DNA from: Saccharopolyspora erythraea
Lineage (GTDB): Bacteria > Actinomycetota > Actinomycetes > Mycobacteriales > Pseudonocardiaceae
Direction: 5' to 3'
NCBI RefSeq assembly: GCF_018141105.1
Contig: NZ_CP054839.1
Span: 5,146,001-5,210,000, forward strand
Length of the DNA: 64,000 nucleotides
In this document: positions 43,595-52,657 of the stretch, piece by piece
Position numbering within the stretch: the first letter of the stretch is position 1
Layout of the letters: each line of letters begins with the position of its first letter
Notes under the pieces: model-generated
Database searches by the model: none
The model's input: only the letters and a program-made list of their open reading frames with translations
What the model was told of the DNA's origin: nothing
Translations under genes and position numbers: made by a program

Positions 43595-44391
43595 CCCGCC
43601 TGCTCGCGGCGGCCTCCGCCGCGGTGTTGCTCGCCGTACCCGCGCTCATGGCCCTGTTCGGCGGGTTCGTGGCGGGACCGGCGGACTCGAAGTCGCCGCC
43701 GCTGATGCCGCCGGACACCGGGCACCCGCTGGGCACCGACGCGCTCGGCCGCGACGTGCTCGATCTCGTGCTGACCGGCGGAGCTTCGATCGCCGCGCTG
43801 ACCGGTCTGTCGCTGCTGCTCAGCTACCTCGCCGGCGTTCCGCTGGGACTGCTGGTCGCGGGCGCTCGCAGCCGGTGGGTGTCCGGCGGGCTGCTCCGCG
43901 TCCTGGACTTCGTGCTGGCGCTTCCCGGGCTGCTGGTGCTGCTGGTGCTGGCCGCCGTCGACTGGCGCGGCGCACCCGCCCTGGTTCTGGCCATCGCGGT
44001 GCTCCAGCTTCCCGCCGTGGTCCGCATCGCGCGCAGCGCGGCGCTGGCCCCCGGCTGCCGGGCGACGGTGGAAGCACTGACCATGCAAGGGGAATCGTGG
44101 TGGCGGATCCACCTGGGCCACGTCGGCCGGGCCGCGCTCGGGCCGGTCGCCACCGACGCCGGTACGCGGCTCGGGCTGGTGCTCTACCTCGTCGCGTCGG
44201 CGAACTTCCTGGGGCTCGGGCTGCCGCCGGCCTCCAGCGACTGGGCGGTGCTCGTGGAGCGCAACAAGGAAGCCCTGTTCCTGCAACCGTTCGCGGTGCT
44301 GGTCCCGGCGGGCCTGCTCGTCGCGCTGTGCATGGGCGTCAACCTCCTCGCCGACCAGTTCCTCACCGGCCGCGGGGAGGTCCGGTCATGA
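43591..44391 (+). CDS. ABC transporter permease (NikC/DppC-like)
   Basis: A 266-residue permease. HPLGTDALGRDVLDLVLTGGASIAAL is the DppC/NikC signature near the first periplasmic loop, and the EAA-type loop is ATVEALTMQGESWWRIHLGHV. GTG 43591 overlaps the upstream stop. It is somewhat shorter than typical DppC. Confidence 0.92.
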   Translation: MTRLLAAASAAVLLAVPALMALFGGFVAGPADSKSPPLMPPDTGHPLGTDALGRDVLDLVLTGGASIAALTGLSLLLSYLAGVPLGLLVAGARSRWVSGGLLRVLDFVLALPGLLVLLVLAAVDWRGAPALVLAIAVLQLPAVVRIARSAALAPGCRATVEALTMQGESWWRIHLGHVGRAALGPVATDAGTRLGLVLYLVASANFLGLGLPPASSDWAVLVERNKEALFLQPFAVLVPAGLLVALCMGVNLLADQFLTGRGEVRS

Positions 44392-45992
44392 GCGAATCGG
44401 TGCTCAGCGCGCGGGGACTCAGCGCGCTCACCGGTGCACAGCGGCTGCTGGACGAGATCGACCTCGACGTGGCGGCGGGGGCGGTGGTCGCGGTGCTCGG
44501 CGAGTCCGGCGCGGGCAAGACCACACTCGGCCTGGCGCTGCAGGGTGAACACCGCACGGGCATCCGGCTCGCGGGCAGCGTCCGGCTCGGTACCGGCGAA
44601 CTGCTCGGGCTGCCCGCACGGCAGCGCCGGGCGGCGCGCGCCAACGGCATCGGCTACCTGCCGCAGCACCCGGGCGCGGTGCTCAACCCCGTGCGGCGGA
44701 TCGGCGGCGTGCTGGAGGAACTCGCCGCGGTGGTGCACGCGACACGGCACGACCGCGAGGAAGCCGTCGGCGAAGCGCTGCGTGCGGCACGGCTGGAGCC
44801 GCTGCCCCAACTGCTCCGGAGCTTCCCCCACCAGCTCTCCGGCGGACAGCAGCAACGCGTGGCACTGGCCCAAGCGCTGGTCGCACGTCCCGGAATCCTC
44901 GTCCTGGACGAACCCGCGACGGGGCTGGACGCCATCACGAAGTCCGAGCTCGCGGGAACGCTGGAGCGGTTGTCCGGCGCCGGGACCTCACTGGTCGTGC
45001 TCACCCACGATCTCGCGCTGGCCCGTCGGATCGCCGACGAGGTGGTGGTCCTGCGCGACGGTCGCAGCGTCGAGCACGGGCCCGCGAACACGGTGCTGTC
45101 CGACCCCGGGCACGACTGGACCCGGAGGCTTCTCGCCGCCGAGCCTCGCCTGGAGTCCAGCGCCGCACCCGTTGCGGCACAGGAGAAACCCGGCACCGCG
45201 GCGAGAAGCGGCCTTCGAGCCCGAGGACTCGGCAAGCGGGCAGCGAACGGACGACGACTGTTGTCCGATGTGGACATCGACGTCGTGCCCGGGCACTGCC
45301 TGGCGCTCGTCGGACGATCCGGAGCGGGCAAGACCACGCTCGCCCGCTGCCTGGCGGGTCTGAGCAAGCCGGACACCGGCGAAGTCGTGCTCGACGGCAC
45401 CGTGCTCGCTCCCGCCGTCCAGCGTCGCACGAAAATCCAGCGGCGCAGGGTCCAGTACGTGCACCAGGACGCGCGTGCCTCGTTCGACCAGTTCAGCCCG
45501 GTCCTGGCGCAGGTCGCGCGAGCCGTGCGGCTGGCCCGGGGCGGCGGAAAGCAGGAAGCGCGCACCGAAGCGGCCCGTCTGCTCAGCGGTGCGGGCGTGA
45601 CGCCGGAGCAGACCGGCCGCCGCCCCGGCGCACTGTCCGGCGGCCAGCTGCAACGAGCCGCGGTGGCCCGCGCGCTCGCGGCGGACCCGGCGGTGCTGGT
45701 CTGCGACGAGATCACCTCCGGGCAGGACCCGGTGCACCAGGCCGGACTGCTCGAACTGCTCGCCGACGCGGTGCGGTCCACCGGTGTCGCGCTGGTGCTG
45801 ATCAGCCACGACCTGCCTGCCGTCGCCTCAGTGGCCGACGAGATCTACGTGCTGGAAGCGGGACGCTGCGTGGAAACCGCCCCGACGCACACCCTGCTCT
45901 CGGCGCCGGGCACGAGCTTCGCTCGCGACCTGGTCGCGAGCGCGCGCGAAGGCGCGCAGCCGCAACGACTTCCGGGCGGCTCCGCCCCCTAG
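44388..45992 (+). CDS. ABC transporter ATP-binding protein, two fused ATPase domains (DppD-DppF-like)
   Basis: A 534-residue protein carrying both nucleotide-binding domains of an oligopeptide/nickel-type importer. Domain 1 has Walker A GESGAGKTT (38-46), signature LSGGQQQR and Walker B ILVLDEPATGLD. Domain 2 has GRSGAGKTT (about 308-316), LSGGQLQR and VLVCDEITSGQDP. The linker (about 245-275) is A/E-rich. ATG 44388 overlaps the permease stop. It completes an SBP-permease-permease-ATPase importer and is the last gene of the riboswitch operon, overlapping the convergent DUF72 gene by 4 bp. Confidence 0.93.
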   Translation: MSESVLSARGLSALTGAQRLLDEIDLDVAAGAVVAVLGESGAGKTTLGLALQGEHRTGIRLAGSVRLGTGELLGLPARQRRAARANGIGYLPQHPGAVLNPVRRIGGVLEELAAVVHATRHDREEAVGEALRAARLEPLPQLLRSFPHQLSGGQQQRVALAQALVARPGILVLDEPATGLDAITKSELAGTLERLSGAGTSLVVLTHDLALARRIADEVVVLRDGRSVEHGPANTVLSDPGHDWTRRLLAAEPRLESSAAPVAAQEKPGTAARSGLRARGLGKRAANGRRLLSDVDIDVVPGHCLALVGRSGAGKTTLARCLAGLSKPDTGEVVLDGTVLAPAVQRRTKIQRRRVQYVHQDARASFDQFSPVLAQVARAVRLARGGGKQEARTEAARLLSGAGVTPEQTGRRPGALSGGQLQRAAVARALAADPAVLVCDEITSGQDPVHQAGLLELLADAVRSTGVALVLISHDLPAVASVADEIYVLEAGRCVETAPTHTLLSAPGTSFARDLVASAREGAQPQRLPGGSAP

Positions 45993-46888
45993 CCCCGCCC
46001 CGCCGGCCGCTCGCAGCGCTGCGCCAGCGCGATGGCGTCGTAGGGGGCGTGGACCTTGACGTCGTTGTCGAAGTAGACGTAGACGTCCCGGCCTTTCGTC
46101 CGCCGCGCGGGCGGAGCGACAGTGTGGGCGGTGCGCGGACTGCGGCCCTGGTGCCAGTCGTGCACCATTCCCGCCCAGCGGTCGAGCGCGCTGCCGGTGT
46201 AGCCGCTGACGTAGAGCTCCTCGGCACCGTGCAGCCGGACGTAGACGAAGTCGCTGGTGACGTCCTCCAGGTACGGCCACTTCCCGGCGGTGTCGGCGAC
46301 GACGAGCCCGATGTCGTGCTCCCGCAACAGCTCCACTGCCTCGGCGCCGGCGAAGCTCGGGTGGCGGACCTCCAGGGCGTGGCGCAGCGGCTGGTCGATC
46401 TCGGTCTCGGTCAACGCGCGGCCGCGCAGGCGGTCGTCGTGCCGGGCCGCCAGGTCCGCCGCCGCGCCGGTGCTCCGGGGCAGCAGGGCGAAGAACTCCG
46501 CGAGCCGCTCGGCGTCGAAACCCAGCGACGGCGGCAGCTGCCACAGCAGCGGCCCCAGCTTGCCGCCGAGGGCGAGCACACCGGAGGCGAAGAAGTTGGC
46601 CATCGCCGTCTCGACGCCGCGCAGCTTCTTCATGTGCGTGATGTAGCGGCTTCCCTTGACCGCGAACAGGAAGTCGGCGGGCGTCTGCGCCGCCCAGTCG
46701 CGGTAGCTCTCCGGCCGCCGCAACGAGTAGAAGGACGCGTTGATCTCGGCGGAGTCGAGCTTGCTGGACAGGTACTCCAGCTCTCCGCCACGCCGCAGGC
46801 CGGCCGGGTAGAACGAGCCGCGCCAAGGCTCGTAGACCCACCCGGAGGTACCGATCCGCACGCGGTGCGCCTTCGATCCCGATCCCAT
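45989..46888 (-). CDS. DUF72 domain-containing protein
   Basis: A 299-residue TIM-barrel-like DUF72 protein. Family segments are VRIGTSGWVYEPWRGSFYP, EINASFYSLRRPESYRDWAAQTP, FAVKGSRYITHMKKL, LLWQLPPSLGFD and DVYVYFDNDVKVHAPYDAI. The start is ATG 46888; the open extension to 48790 overlaps other genes and is not coding. It is convergent with the ABC ATPase. The biochemical role of DUF72 is not established. Confidence 0.9.
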   Translation of the reverse strand: MGSGSKAHRVRIGTSGWVYEPWRGSFYPAGLRRGGELEYLSSKLDSAEINASFYSLRRPESYRDWAAQTPADFLFAVKGSRYITHMKKLRGVETAMANFFASGVLALGGKLGPLLWQLPPSLGFDAERLAEFFALLPRSTGAAADLAARHDDRLRGRALTETEIDQPLRHALEVRHPSFAGAEAVELLREHDIGLVVADTAGKWPYLEDVTSDFVYVRLHGAEELYVSGYTGSALDRWAGMVHDWHQGRSPRTAHTVAPPARRTKGRDVYVYFDNDVKVHAPYDAIALAQRCERPAGRG

Positions 46889-46938
46889 GACCCCGCTCAG
46901 CGTACCGGCCCCGGCGTCCAGTCGTGGGGCGAAGACGC

Positions 46939-46976
46939 CTCGCCGCCGGGAACCCCGCGGGACTCCCGGCGGCGAG
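46939..46976 (-). terminator. 13-bp-stem terminator hairpin
   Basis: CTCGCCGCCGGGA (46939-46951) pairs with TCCCGGCGGCGAG (46964-46976) around a 12-nt loop, immediately past the stop of the minus-strand MHS transporter gene. Confidence 0.75.
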
Positions 46977-46983
46977 CACGCGG

Positions 46984-48324
46984 TCAGACGGCGGCCTTCT
47001 CCCCTGCGGACTCCGGCTCCCGCCCGGCGTGCAGGCCGCGCCGGAACGTCTCCGGTGCGGCGAACATCGACGCGGCCGCGACCAGCGCCCCGGCGGCGAC
47101 CAGCGCCGCGACGCTCCACGACGCGCCGCCGGACGACATGATCAGCGAGGTGGCCAGCAGCGGGGTGAACCCGCCGAGGAGCACGCTGCCGATCTGGTAG
47201 CCGATCGACACGCCGCTGTAGCGGACCCGGGGCTCGAACAGCTCGGTGTAGAACGCCGCGATCGGTGCGAACACCGCGCCGTGCGGGACGGCGAGCGCGA
47301 CCGCCAGGGCCAGCGCGATCAGTGCCGGCGACCGGGTGTCGACCAGCAGGAAGAACGGCCAGGCGTAGGCGGCCATGAACAGCGCGCCACCGATGAACAC
47401 CGGCCTGCGGCCGACCCGGTCCGACAACGCGCCCCACAGCGGCAGCGCCACGATGTTCAGCGCCGCCGCCAGCATCACGCCGGTGAGCCCGGCCTGGCGC
47501 GGCAGTCCGAGATGCTGGGTGACGTAGCTGAGGATGAAGACGGTGAACACGTAGTAGTTGCCGCCTTCGGCGAAGCGGACCCCGACCGCGATCAGGATCT
47601 GCTTCGGATGGGTCCGCAGCACCTCGACCAGCGGCCTGCGCGCCGGGCCCTCCGCGGCGGTGGCCGCCGCGAACGACTCCGACTCGTTGATGCGGAACCG
47701 GATGTAGAGGCCCACCACGGCCAGCACGATGCTCAGCAGGAACGGCACCCTCCAGCCCCAGGCGAGCAGCTGCGGCTCCGGCAGCGCGGAGACGAGGCTG
47801 AACACGCCGGTGCCGAGCAGGAGCCCGGCCGACACACCGGTCTGCGGCCACGCGCCGTACCGGCCGCGCTTGTCGTCGGGGGCGTGTTCCACGGCCATCA
47901 GGACCGCACCACCCCATTCGCCGCCGACGGCGAAGCCCTGGACGAGCCGCAGCACGACCAGTAGCACGGGCGCGATGACGCCGACCTGCTCGTAGGTCGG
48001 CAGCAGGCCGATCAGCGTGGTGGCGGCGCCCATCAGCAGCAGGGTCGCCACCAGCATCGCCTTGCGGCCCAGCCGGTCGCCGTAGTGCCCGGCGACGAAA
48101 CCGCCGACCGGACGCGCGACGAAACCGGCGGCGAACGTCCCGAACGCGGCCAGCGTGCCCGCGGTGGGACTGACGTCGCTGAAGAACAGCCGGTTGAAGA
48201 TCAGCGCGGCCGCGGTGCCGTAGATGGTGAAGTCGTACCACTCGATGACGCTGCCGATGGTGCTCGAGGTCAGCGTCCTCGGCGCGGACGAGGCCCCGGT
48301 GCGCTTCGTTGCGTTGGAGGACAT
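46984..48324 (-). CDS. MFS transporter, metabolite:H+ symporter (MHS) family
   Basis: A 446-residue 12-helix permease. EWYDFTIYG in helix 1 and the ARPVGGFVAGHYGDRLGRK loop are hallmarks of the MHS group (proline/betaine, shikimate and citrate carriers). ATG 48324 lies 24 bp after the dehydrogenase stop, so the two genes form one operon. It probably imports the dehydrogenase's substrate, a small polar acid or sulphonate. Confidence 0.9.
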   Translation of the reverse strand: MSSNATKRTGASSAPRTLTSSTIGSVIEWYDFTIYGTAAALIFNRLFFSDVSPTAGTLAAFGTFAAGFVARPVGGFVAGHYGDRLGRKAMLVATLLLMGAATTLIGLLPTYEQVGVIAPVLLVVLRLVQGFAVGGEWGGAVLMAVEHAPDDKRGRYGAWPQTGVSAGLLLGTGVFSLVSALPEPQLLAWGWRVPFLLSIVLAVVGLYIRFRINESESFAAATAAEGPARRPLVEVLRTHPKQILIAVGVRFAEGGNYYVFTVFILSYVTQHLGLPRQAGLTGVMLAAALNIVALPLWGALSDRVGRRPVFIGGALFMAAYAWPFFLLVDTRSPALIALALAVALAVPHGAVFAPIAAFYTELFEPRVRYSGVSIGYQIGSVLLGGFTPLLATSLIMSSGGASWSVAALVAAGALVAAASMFAAPETFRRGLHAGREPESAGEKAAV

Positions 48325-48348
48325 GCCGTGCTTTCTGGTCGGGGCCGG

Positions 48349-49668
48349 TCAGGAGCGGGCGACGGCGCCGGGCGCCCAGGGCAGCGGCGCGTCGGCGTAC
48401 TTGGCGGCGCGGACGTCGCCGGAGCGGGCGTGGCCCTCGAACAGCTCCACGCGCGCGGCGCGACCGCACACCTCGCCGAGCCGGGCGCTGGCGGCCTGGT
48501 CGGTGACCTCCTGGTAGGTGACGGTCTTGAGGTACTTGCCGACCCACAGCCCGCCGGTGTAGCGGGCCGCTCCGCGGGTGGGCAGCACGTGGTTGGTGCC
48601 GATCACCTTGTCCCCGTAGGAAACGCACGTGCCCTCGCCGAGGAACAGCGCACCGTAGTTGCGCATCTTCTCCAGCGCCTCGCGCGGGTTCGCGGTGAGG
48701 ATCTGCACGTGCTCGCTGGCGTAGGTGTCGGCCAGCGCGTAGGCCTCGTCGAGGTCGGCGACGACGTGGACCTCGCCGTGGTCGCGCCACGCGGGTTCGG
48801 CGTTGTCGCGCGTGGGCATCTCGAGCAGCAGCTCGTCGATCTCGTTGATGACCTGCCTGCCGAGGGCCTGCGAGGTGGTGATCAGCACCGCGGGCGAGTC
48901 GGGGCCGTGCTCGGCCTGGCTGAGCAGGTCGACGGCCGTGACGAACGGGTCGGCGGTCTCGTCGGCGACGACGAGCACCTCGGTCGGGCCCGCGAACAGG
49001 TCGATGCCGACCTCGCCGAAGAGCTGGCGCTTGGCCTCGGCCACGAAGGCGTTGCCGGGGCCGGCCAGCATGTCCACCGACTCCATGCTCTCGGTGCCCA
49101 GCGCCATGCTCACCACCGCCTGCACGCCGCCGAGCAGGTGGATCTCGTCGGCACCGGCCAGGTGCATGGCGGCGACCGTGGCGTCGGGGATCTCGCCGCG
49201 GATCGGCGGCGTGCAGGCGACCACCCGCGGCACGCCCGCGGCCTTGGCCGTCAGGATCGTCATGTGCGCCGAGGCCAGCAGCGGGTAGCGGCCGCCGGGC
49301 ACGTAGGCGCCGGCCGCGGCGATCGGGATGTGCTTCTGGCCCAGGTGGACCCCGGGCAGGGTCTCCACCTCGAACTCCCGCATCGAGGCGAGCTGGTGCT
49401 CGGCGAAGGTGCGCACCTGCCGCTGGACGAACTCGATGTCGGCGATGACCTGCTCGGGCACCCGCGCGACGATCTCGGCGATCTGCTCGGAGGAGAGGCG
49501 GAACGACTCCGGCTCCCAGCGGTCGAAGCGGGCCGAGTACTCGCGGACCGCCTGGTCACCGCGGGTCCGGATGTCGGCGATGATCGACTCGACCTTCTCC
49601 TGCACGTCGGGAAGCGAGGTCGCGGCGGCCGCGGAGCGGGCGTCCGGGGTTTTCAGGGCGAGAGACAT
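48349..49668 (-). CDS. Histidinol dehydrogenase-family enzyme, probably HpsN-like (sulfopropanediol dehydrogenase type)
   Basis: A 439-residue zinc- and NAD-dependent HisD-fold dehydrogenase. [27 protein letters not shown] and [24 protein letters not shown] are visible family segments. No other his gene is nearby; instead it is paired with an MHS carrier and divergent from a LacI regulator, a catabolic layout. HpsN-type enzymes oxidise sulphopropanediol to sulpholactate, and related ones act on other polyols. The assignment to HpsN rather than biosynthetic HisD is from context and motif style. Confidence 0.8.
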   Translation of the reverse strand: MSLALKTPDARSAAAATSLPDVQEKVESIIADIRTRGDQAVREYSARFDRWEPESFRLSSEQIAEIVARVPEQVIADIEFVQRQVRTFAEHQLASMREFEVETLPGVHLGQKHIPIAAAGAYVPGGRYPLLASAHMTILTAKAAGVPRVVACTPPIRGEIPDATVAAMHLAGADEIHLLGGVQAVVSMALGTESMESVDMLAGPGNAFVAEAKRQLFGEVGIDLFAGPTEVLVVADETADPFVTAVDLLSQAEHGPDSPAVLITTSQALGRQVINEIDELLLEMPTRDNAEPAWRDHGEVHVVADLDEAYALADTYASEHVQILTANPREALEKMRNYGALFLGEGTCVSYGDKVIGTNHVLPTRGAARYTGGLWVGKYLKTVTYQEVTDQAASARLGEVCGRAARVELFEGHARSGDVRAAKYADAPLPWAPGAVARS

Positions 49669-49687
49669 GGGTGGCGATCCTTCGCAT

Positions 49688-49699
49688 GTTTACGTACAC
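49688..49699. promoter_or_regulatory. LacI operator copy 1 (GTTTACGTACAC)
   Basis: It matches the perfect operator at 49735-49746 at 11 of 12 positions and lies 20 bp upstream of the dehydrogenase start, where repressor binding would block transcription. Confidence 0.65.
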
Positions 49700-49734
49700 A
49701 TCCTCTTGGCGAAGAACCATAGGGCGGTAGTCTT

Positions 49735-49746
49735 GTTTACGTAAAC
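49735..49746. promoter_or_regulatory. LacI operator copy 2 (GTTTACGTAAAC)
   Basis: A perfect 12-bp palindrome with the central CG typical of LacI-family sites. It is centred between the divergent dehydrogenase and lacI-type genes, about 41 bp upstream of the regulator start, so autoregulation is likely. Confidence 0.75.
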
Positions 49747-49786
49747 CCCCGACGGCCCTTTCTCGATCCAGGCATGGAGGTGCCCG

Positions 49787-50794
49787 GTGGTCACCAGCCG
49801 GGACGTAGCCCAACTCGCCGGCGTCTCCCAGATGACGGTGTCACGAGTCCTGCAGGGCAGCACCAAGGTCGCCGCGGCGACCAGGGAGCGCGTGCTGGCC
49901 GCGATGAAGGAGGCCGGCTACCGGCCGCACGCCGCGGCGCGCACGATGCGGACCCGGCGCACCGGCACGGTCGGCGTCGTGGTCGCCGACATCACCAACC
50001 CCTTCTACCCGCAGCTGCTCGAGGCGGTCGGGCAGGCGCTGGGCGAGGCCGGGCAGCGGATGGTCCTGTGGAACGCCCCCGACTTCGGCGGGTCCAGCGC
50101 GCTGGCGGCGCTGGACGACGGCACGGTCGACGGCCTGATCTTCACGACCGTCACCGAGGGCTCGGCCGAGCTCGCCGAGGCGCTGCGGCGCGGCGACCCG
50201 GTGGTGTTGCTGCACCGCGGCCTGGACTCGCTGGAATGCGACCAGGTCACCACCGACAACGTCGCGGGCGGCCGCGCGGTCGCCGACTACCTGGTGGCGG
50301 GCGGGCACACCCGGATCGGCTTCCTGCGTGGCCCCGAGCTGCCGAGCACGGCGCGCCACCGCGAGCAGGGCTTCCGCGAGCGGCTGGCCGAACTCCGACA
50401 TCCGCTGGCCGAGGCGCTGACCAGGCAGGGCGGCTTCGCCCACGACGTGTCGCGGAGGGCGATGCGCGACCTGCTCTCGCAGGAGGAGCCGCCCACCGCG
50501 GTGTTCTGCGCCAACGACCTCACCGCGCTGGGCGCGGTGGACGGCGCGGTGTCACTCGGACGCCGCGTCCCGCAGGACGTGTGGGTGGTCGGCTACGACG
50601 ACATCGCCATGACGGCGTGGGACTCCTACGACCTGACCACCGTCCGCCAGCCCATCGCCGACATGGCGCGCGCCGCGGTCGGGCTGCTGCTCGAACGCGT
50701 CGAGGACCGTTCGCTGCCGCCTCGCAGGCAGACGTTCCCCAGCGAGCTCACCATCCGGGGGTCGACAGCCCGCACCGCATGGCCGGGAGAATGA
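49787..50794 (+). CDS. LacI-family transcriptional repressor
   Basis: A 335-residue regulator. The HTH TSRDVAQLAGVSQMTVSRVLQG opens the protein, then the hinge and a ribose-binding-like core with VGVVVADITNPFYPQLLEAV. GTG 49787 lies just after GGAGGTGCCC. It is divergent from the HpsN-like/MHS operon and flanked by two palindromes, so local control is very likely. The inducer is probably the operon's substrate. Confidence 0.93.
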   Translation: MVTSRDVAQLAGVSQMTVSRVLQGSTKVAAATRERVLAAMKEAGYRPHAAARTMRTRRTGTVGVVVADITNPFYPQLLEAVGQALGEAGQRMVLWNAPDFGGSSALAALDDGTVDGLIFTTVTEGSAELAEALRRGDPVVLLHRGLDSLECDQVTTDNVAGGRAVADYLVAGGHTRIGFLRGPELPSTARHREQGFRERLAELRHPLAEALTRQGGFAHDVSRRAMRDLLSQEEPPTAVFCANDLTALGAVDGAVSLGRRVPQDVWVVGYDDIAMTAWDSYDLTTVRQPIADMARAAVGLLLERVEDRSLPPRRQTFPSELTIRGSTARTAWPGE

Positions 50795-50887
50795 TCGACT
50801 TCGTGCCCCGCAGGGGTTTCGCCGCGGCACGCCCGGGCAATCCCGTGAGTTGAAACGGCAAGCGACCCCGCAGGTACAGGAGGCGAC

Positions 50888-51214
50888 ATGAGCACGGATC
50901 GTTCGACGCTGGAGGCGACCCTCTCGGCTGCGGACTTCCCTGCGAGCAAGGAGCAGATCGTCGACTACGCCGCCGGCAACGGCGCCGACGAGGAGACGTT
51001 GCGCGCGCTGCGAGCGCTGCCGCTCGCCGACTACGGCAACGTCGAGGAGGTCATCCGCTCGGCTCCCCTGGACAAGGGGATCGAAGAGGGGCAGTCCAGC
51101 TCGGACAAGGCCCAGCAGGCGCGGCAGCACACCAAGGACGGTCTCGCCGAGCACGAGACCGAGGTGCCGAGCAACCCGATCGTCGAAGAGCTGGGCGAGA
51201 ACCGCGGGAGCTGA
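50888..51214 (+). CDS. DUF2795 domain-containing protein
   Basis: A 108-residue acidic, soluble protein. The DUF2795 core is ATLSAADFPASKEQIVDYAAGNGADEETLRALRALPLADYGNVEEVI (about 10-57); a hydrophilic tail follows. ATG 50888 has AGGAGGCGAC upstream. Function unknown; such proteins are common in actinobacteria. Confidence 0.88.
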   Translation: MSTDRSTLEATLSAADFPASKEQIVDYAAGNGADEETLRALRALPLADYGNVEEVIRSAPLDKGIEEGQSSSDKAQQARQHTKDGLAEHETEVPSNPIVEELGENRGS

Positions 51215-51714
51215 CCGCGGGCCGGTGCCGAACAGGGCAGGACCGCGACGCGCGGCAGCGCGGCTGGGGTCGCCGGTCCCTGCCCGGGTGCTTCGGTGAC
51301 GGCGGTGGCAACAGCGCCGCCACCGAAGCACTTCAGCTTGCAGCAGTTCCCTGACGCGTGAACGCCTCCTCGCCGCACCTTCGAGCGAACGCGCCGCATC
51401 CAACGCTTTCCGTTGGCGCCGTGCTGCTTTTCCATGCCAGGCCGCCGATGTCTCATGCGTCCACAGCCGGTGGCACCTGGCCCCGAAGTGTCGACCCCGC
51501 CTCGTCGAGGCGCTGACGCAGACGAGCCGGGCACTCGGTTCCCGGTGGTCGCCACCCCTCGTTGCGTACCGATGTAACACGCCCCTACAATATGAGGCGT
51601 GTGCAAATAAAGGCGTGTGGTTGTAATCCGGCGCGGTGCCTTCCGGGCACCCCGCCACTCCCCCGCCTGCCCGGATCCGGGCCTACGCAGAACTTCCGAA
51701 AGGACGCACCACCG
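51215..51714. other. 500-bp intergenic region with GGCGTGT repeats
   Basis: No gene is credible here. Near its right end ACACGCC (51577-51583) and GGCGTGT (51596-51602) form a perfect 7-bp dyad with a 12-bp spacer containing TACAATAT, which may be a -10 box. A third copy of GGCGTGT lies at 51612-51618. The set is about 100 bp upstream of the aldo/keto reductase start and looks like its control region. Confidence 0.5.
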
Positions 51715-52548
51715 ATGACCAGTGTTCCCTCGGTCACGCTCAACAACGGCGTCGAGATGCCCCAGCTCGGCTACGGCGTCTTCCAGGTCCCCGAGGACGA
51801 GACGGCCGCCGCGGTCGGCGCCGCGCTCGAAGCGGGCTACCGCAGCATCGACACCGCCGCCGCGTACGGCAACGAGGCCGCCGTCGGCCGCGCGCTCGCC
51901 GAGTCCGGGCTGGCCCGCGACGAGCTGTTCGTCACCACGAAGCTGTGGAACGCCGACCAGGGCTACGACAACGCGCTGCGGGCCTTCGACACCAGCCTGG
52001 AGCTGCTCGGCCTCGACCACCTGGACCTCTACCTGATCCACTGGCCGGTCCCCGAGCGCGGTCTCTACGGAGAGACCTGGCGCGCCATGGAGGAGCTGTA
52101 CTCACAGGGGCGGGTCCGCGCGATCGGCGTCTCCAACTTCCAGCCCGCGCACCTGCGCGGCCTCGCCGAGCACGGCGACGTGGTGCCCGCGGTGAACCAG
52201 GTCGAGCTGCACCCATTCCTCCAGCAGGCCGAGGTCCGCCGCTACGACGCCGAGCACGGCATCGCCACCGAGGCGTGGAGCCCGCTGGCCAAGGGCGGCG
52301 AGCTGCTGTCCGAGCCCGTCGTCGCGGACCTGGCGCGCAAGCACGGCCGCACGCCCGCGCAGGTCGTGCTGCGCTGGCACCTGCAGCTGGGCAACGTCGT
52401 CATCCCGAAGTCGGTCACGCCGTCTCGCATGCGGGAGAACCTCGACGTCTTCGGCTTCGCCCTGGACGAGGCGGACCTGACGACGCTGGCCGCGCTCGAC
52501 CGCGACGAGCGCACCGGGCCCGACCCCGACACCTTCAACGTCGCCTGA
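51715..52548 (+). CDS. Aldo/keto reductase
   Basis: A 277-residue NADPH-dependent reductase of the AKR5-like group. The catalytic tetrad is D46, Y51 (DTAAAYGNE), K76 (TTKLW) and H109 (LIHWPV), and the cofactor tail is IPKSVTPSRMRENLDVF. ATG 51715 is about 10 bases after GAAAGGA; the upstream open frame from 51562 is not coding. Such enzymes reduce a range of aldehydes and ketones, so no precise substrate is given. It is followed by an SDR 109 bp downstream. Confidence 0.92.
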   Translation: MTSVPSVTLNNGVEMPQLGYGVFQVPEDETAAAVGAALEAGYRSIDTAAAYGNEAAVGRALAESGLARDELFVTTKLWNADQGYDNALRAFDTSLELLGLDHLDLYLIHWPVPERGLYGETWRAMEELYSQGRVRAIGVSNFQPAHLRGLAEHGDVVPAVNQVELHPFLQQAEVRRYDAEHGIATEAWSPLAKGGELLSEPVVADLARKHGRTPAQVVLRWHLQLGNVVIPKSVTPSRMRENLDVFGFALDEADLTTLAALDRDERTGPDPDTFNVA

Positions 52549-52657
52549 GCAATCCGGTCCCGGCGCCCGCGAGTCTCATCGCGCGCGGAGCCGACCGGTC
52601 CGCACAACACTGGGCGGGACGCTGTTCCCTCCCGGCACGAGGAAAGGGTTTTGGCAG

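Noticed and set aside
45989-48790. Single 933-codon minus-strand protein including DUF72
   Set aside because: Only the last 300 codons are DUF72; the rest overlaps the MHS carrier and dehydrogenase genes in another frame.
48349-49668. Biosynthetic histidinol dehydrogenase (hisD)
   Set aside because: No other his gene is present, and the gene is tied to an MHS carrier and LacI repressor, a catabolic layout.
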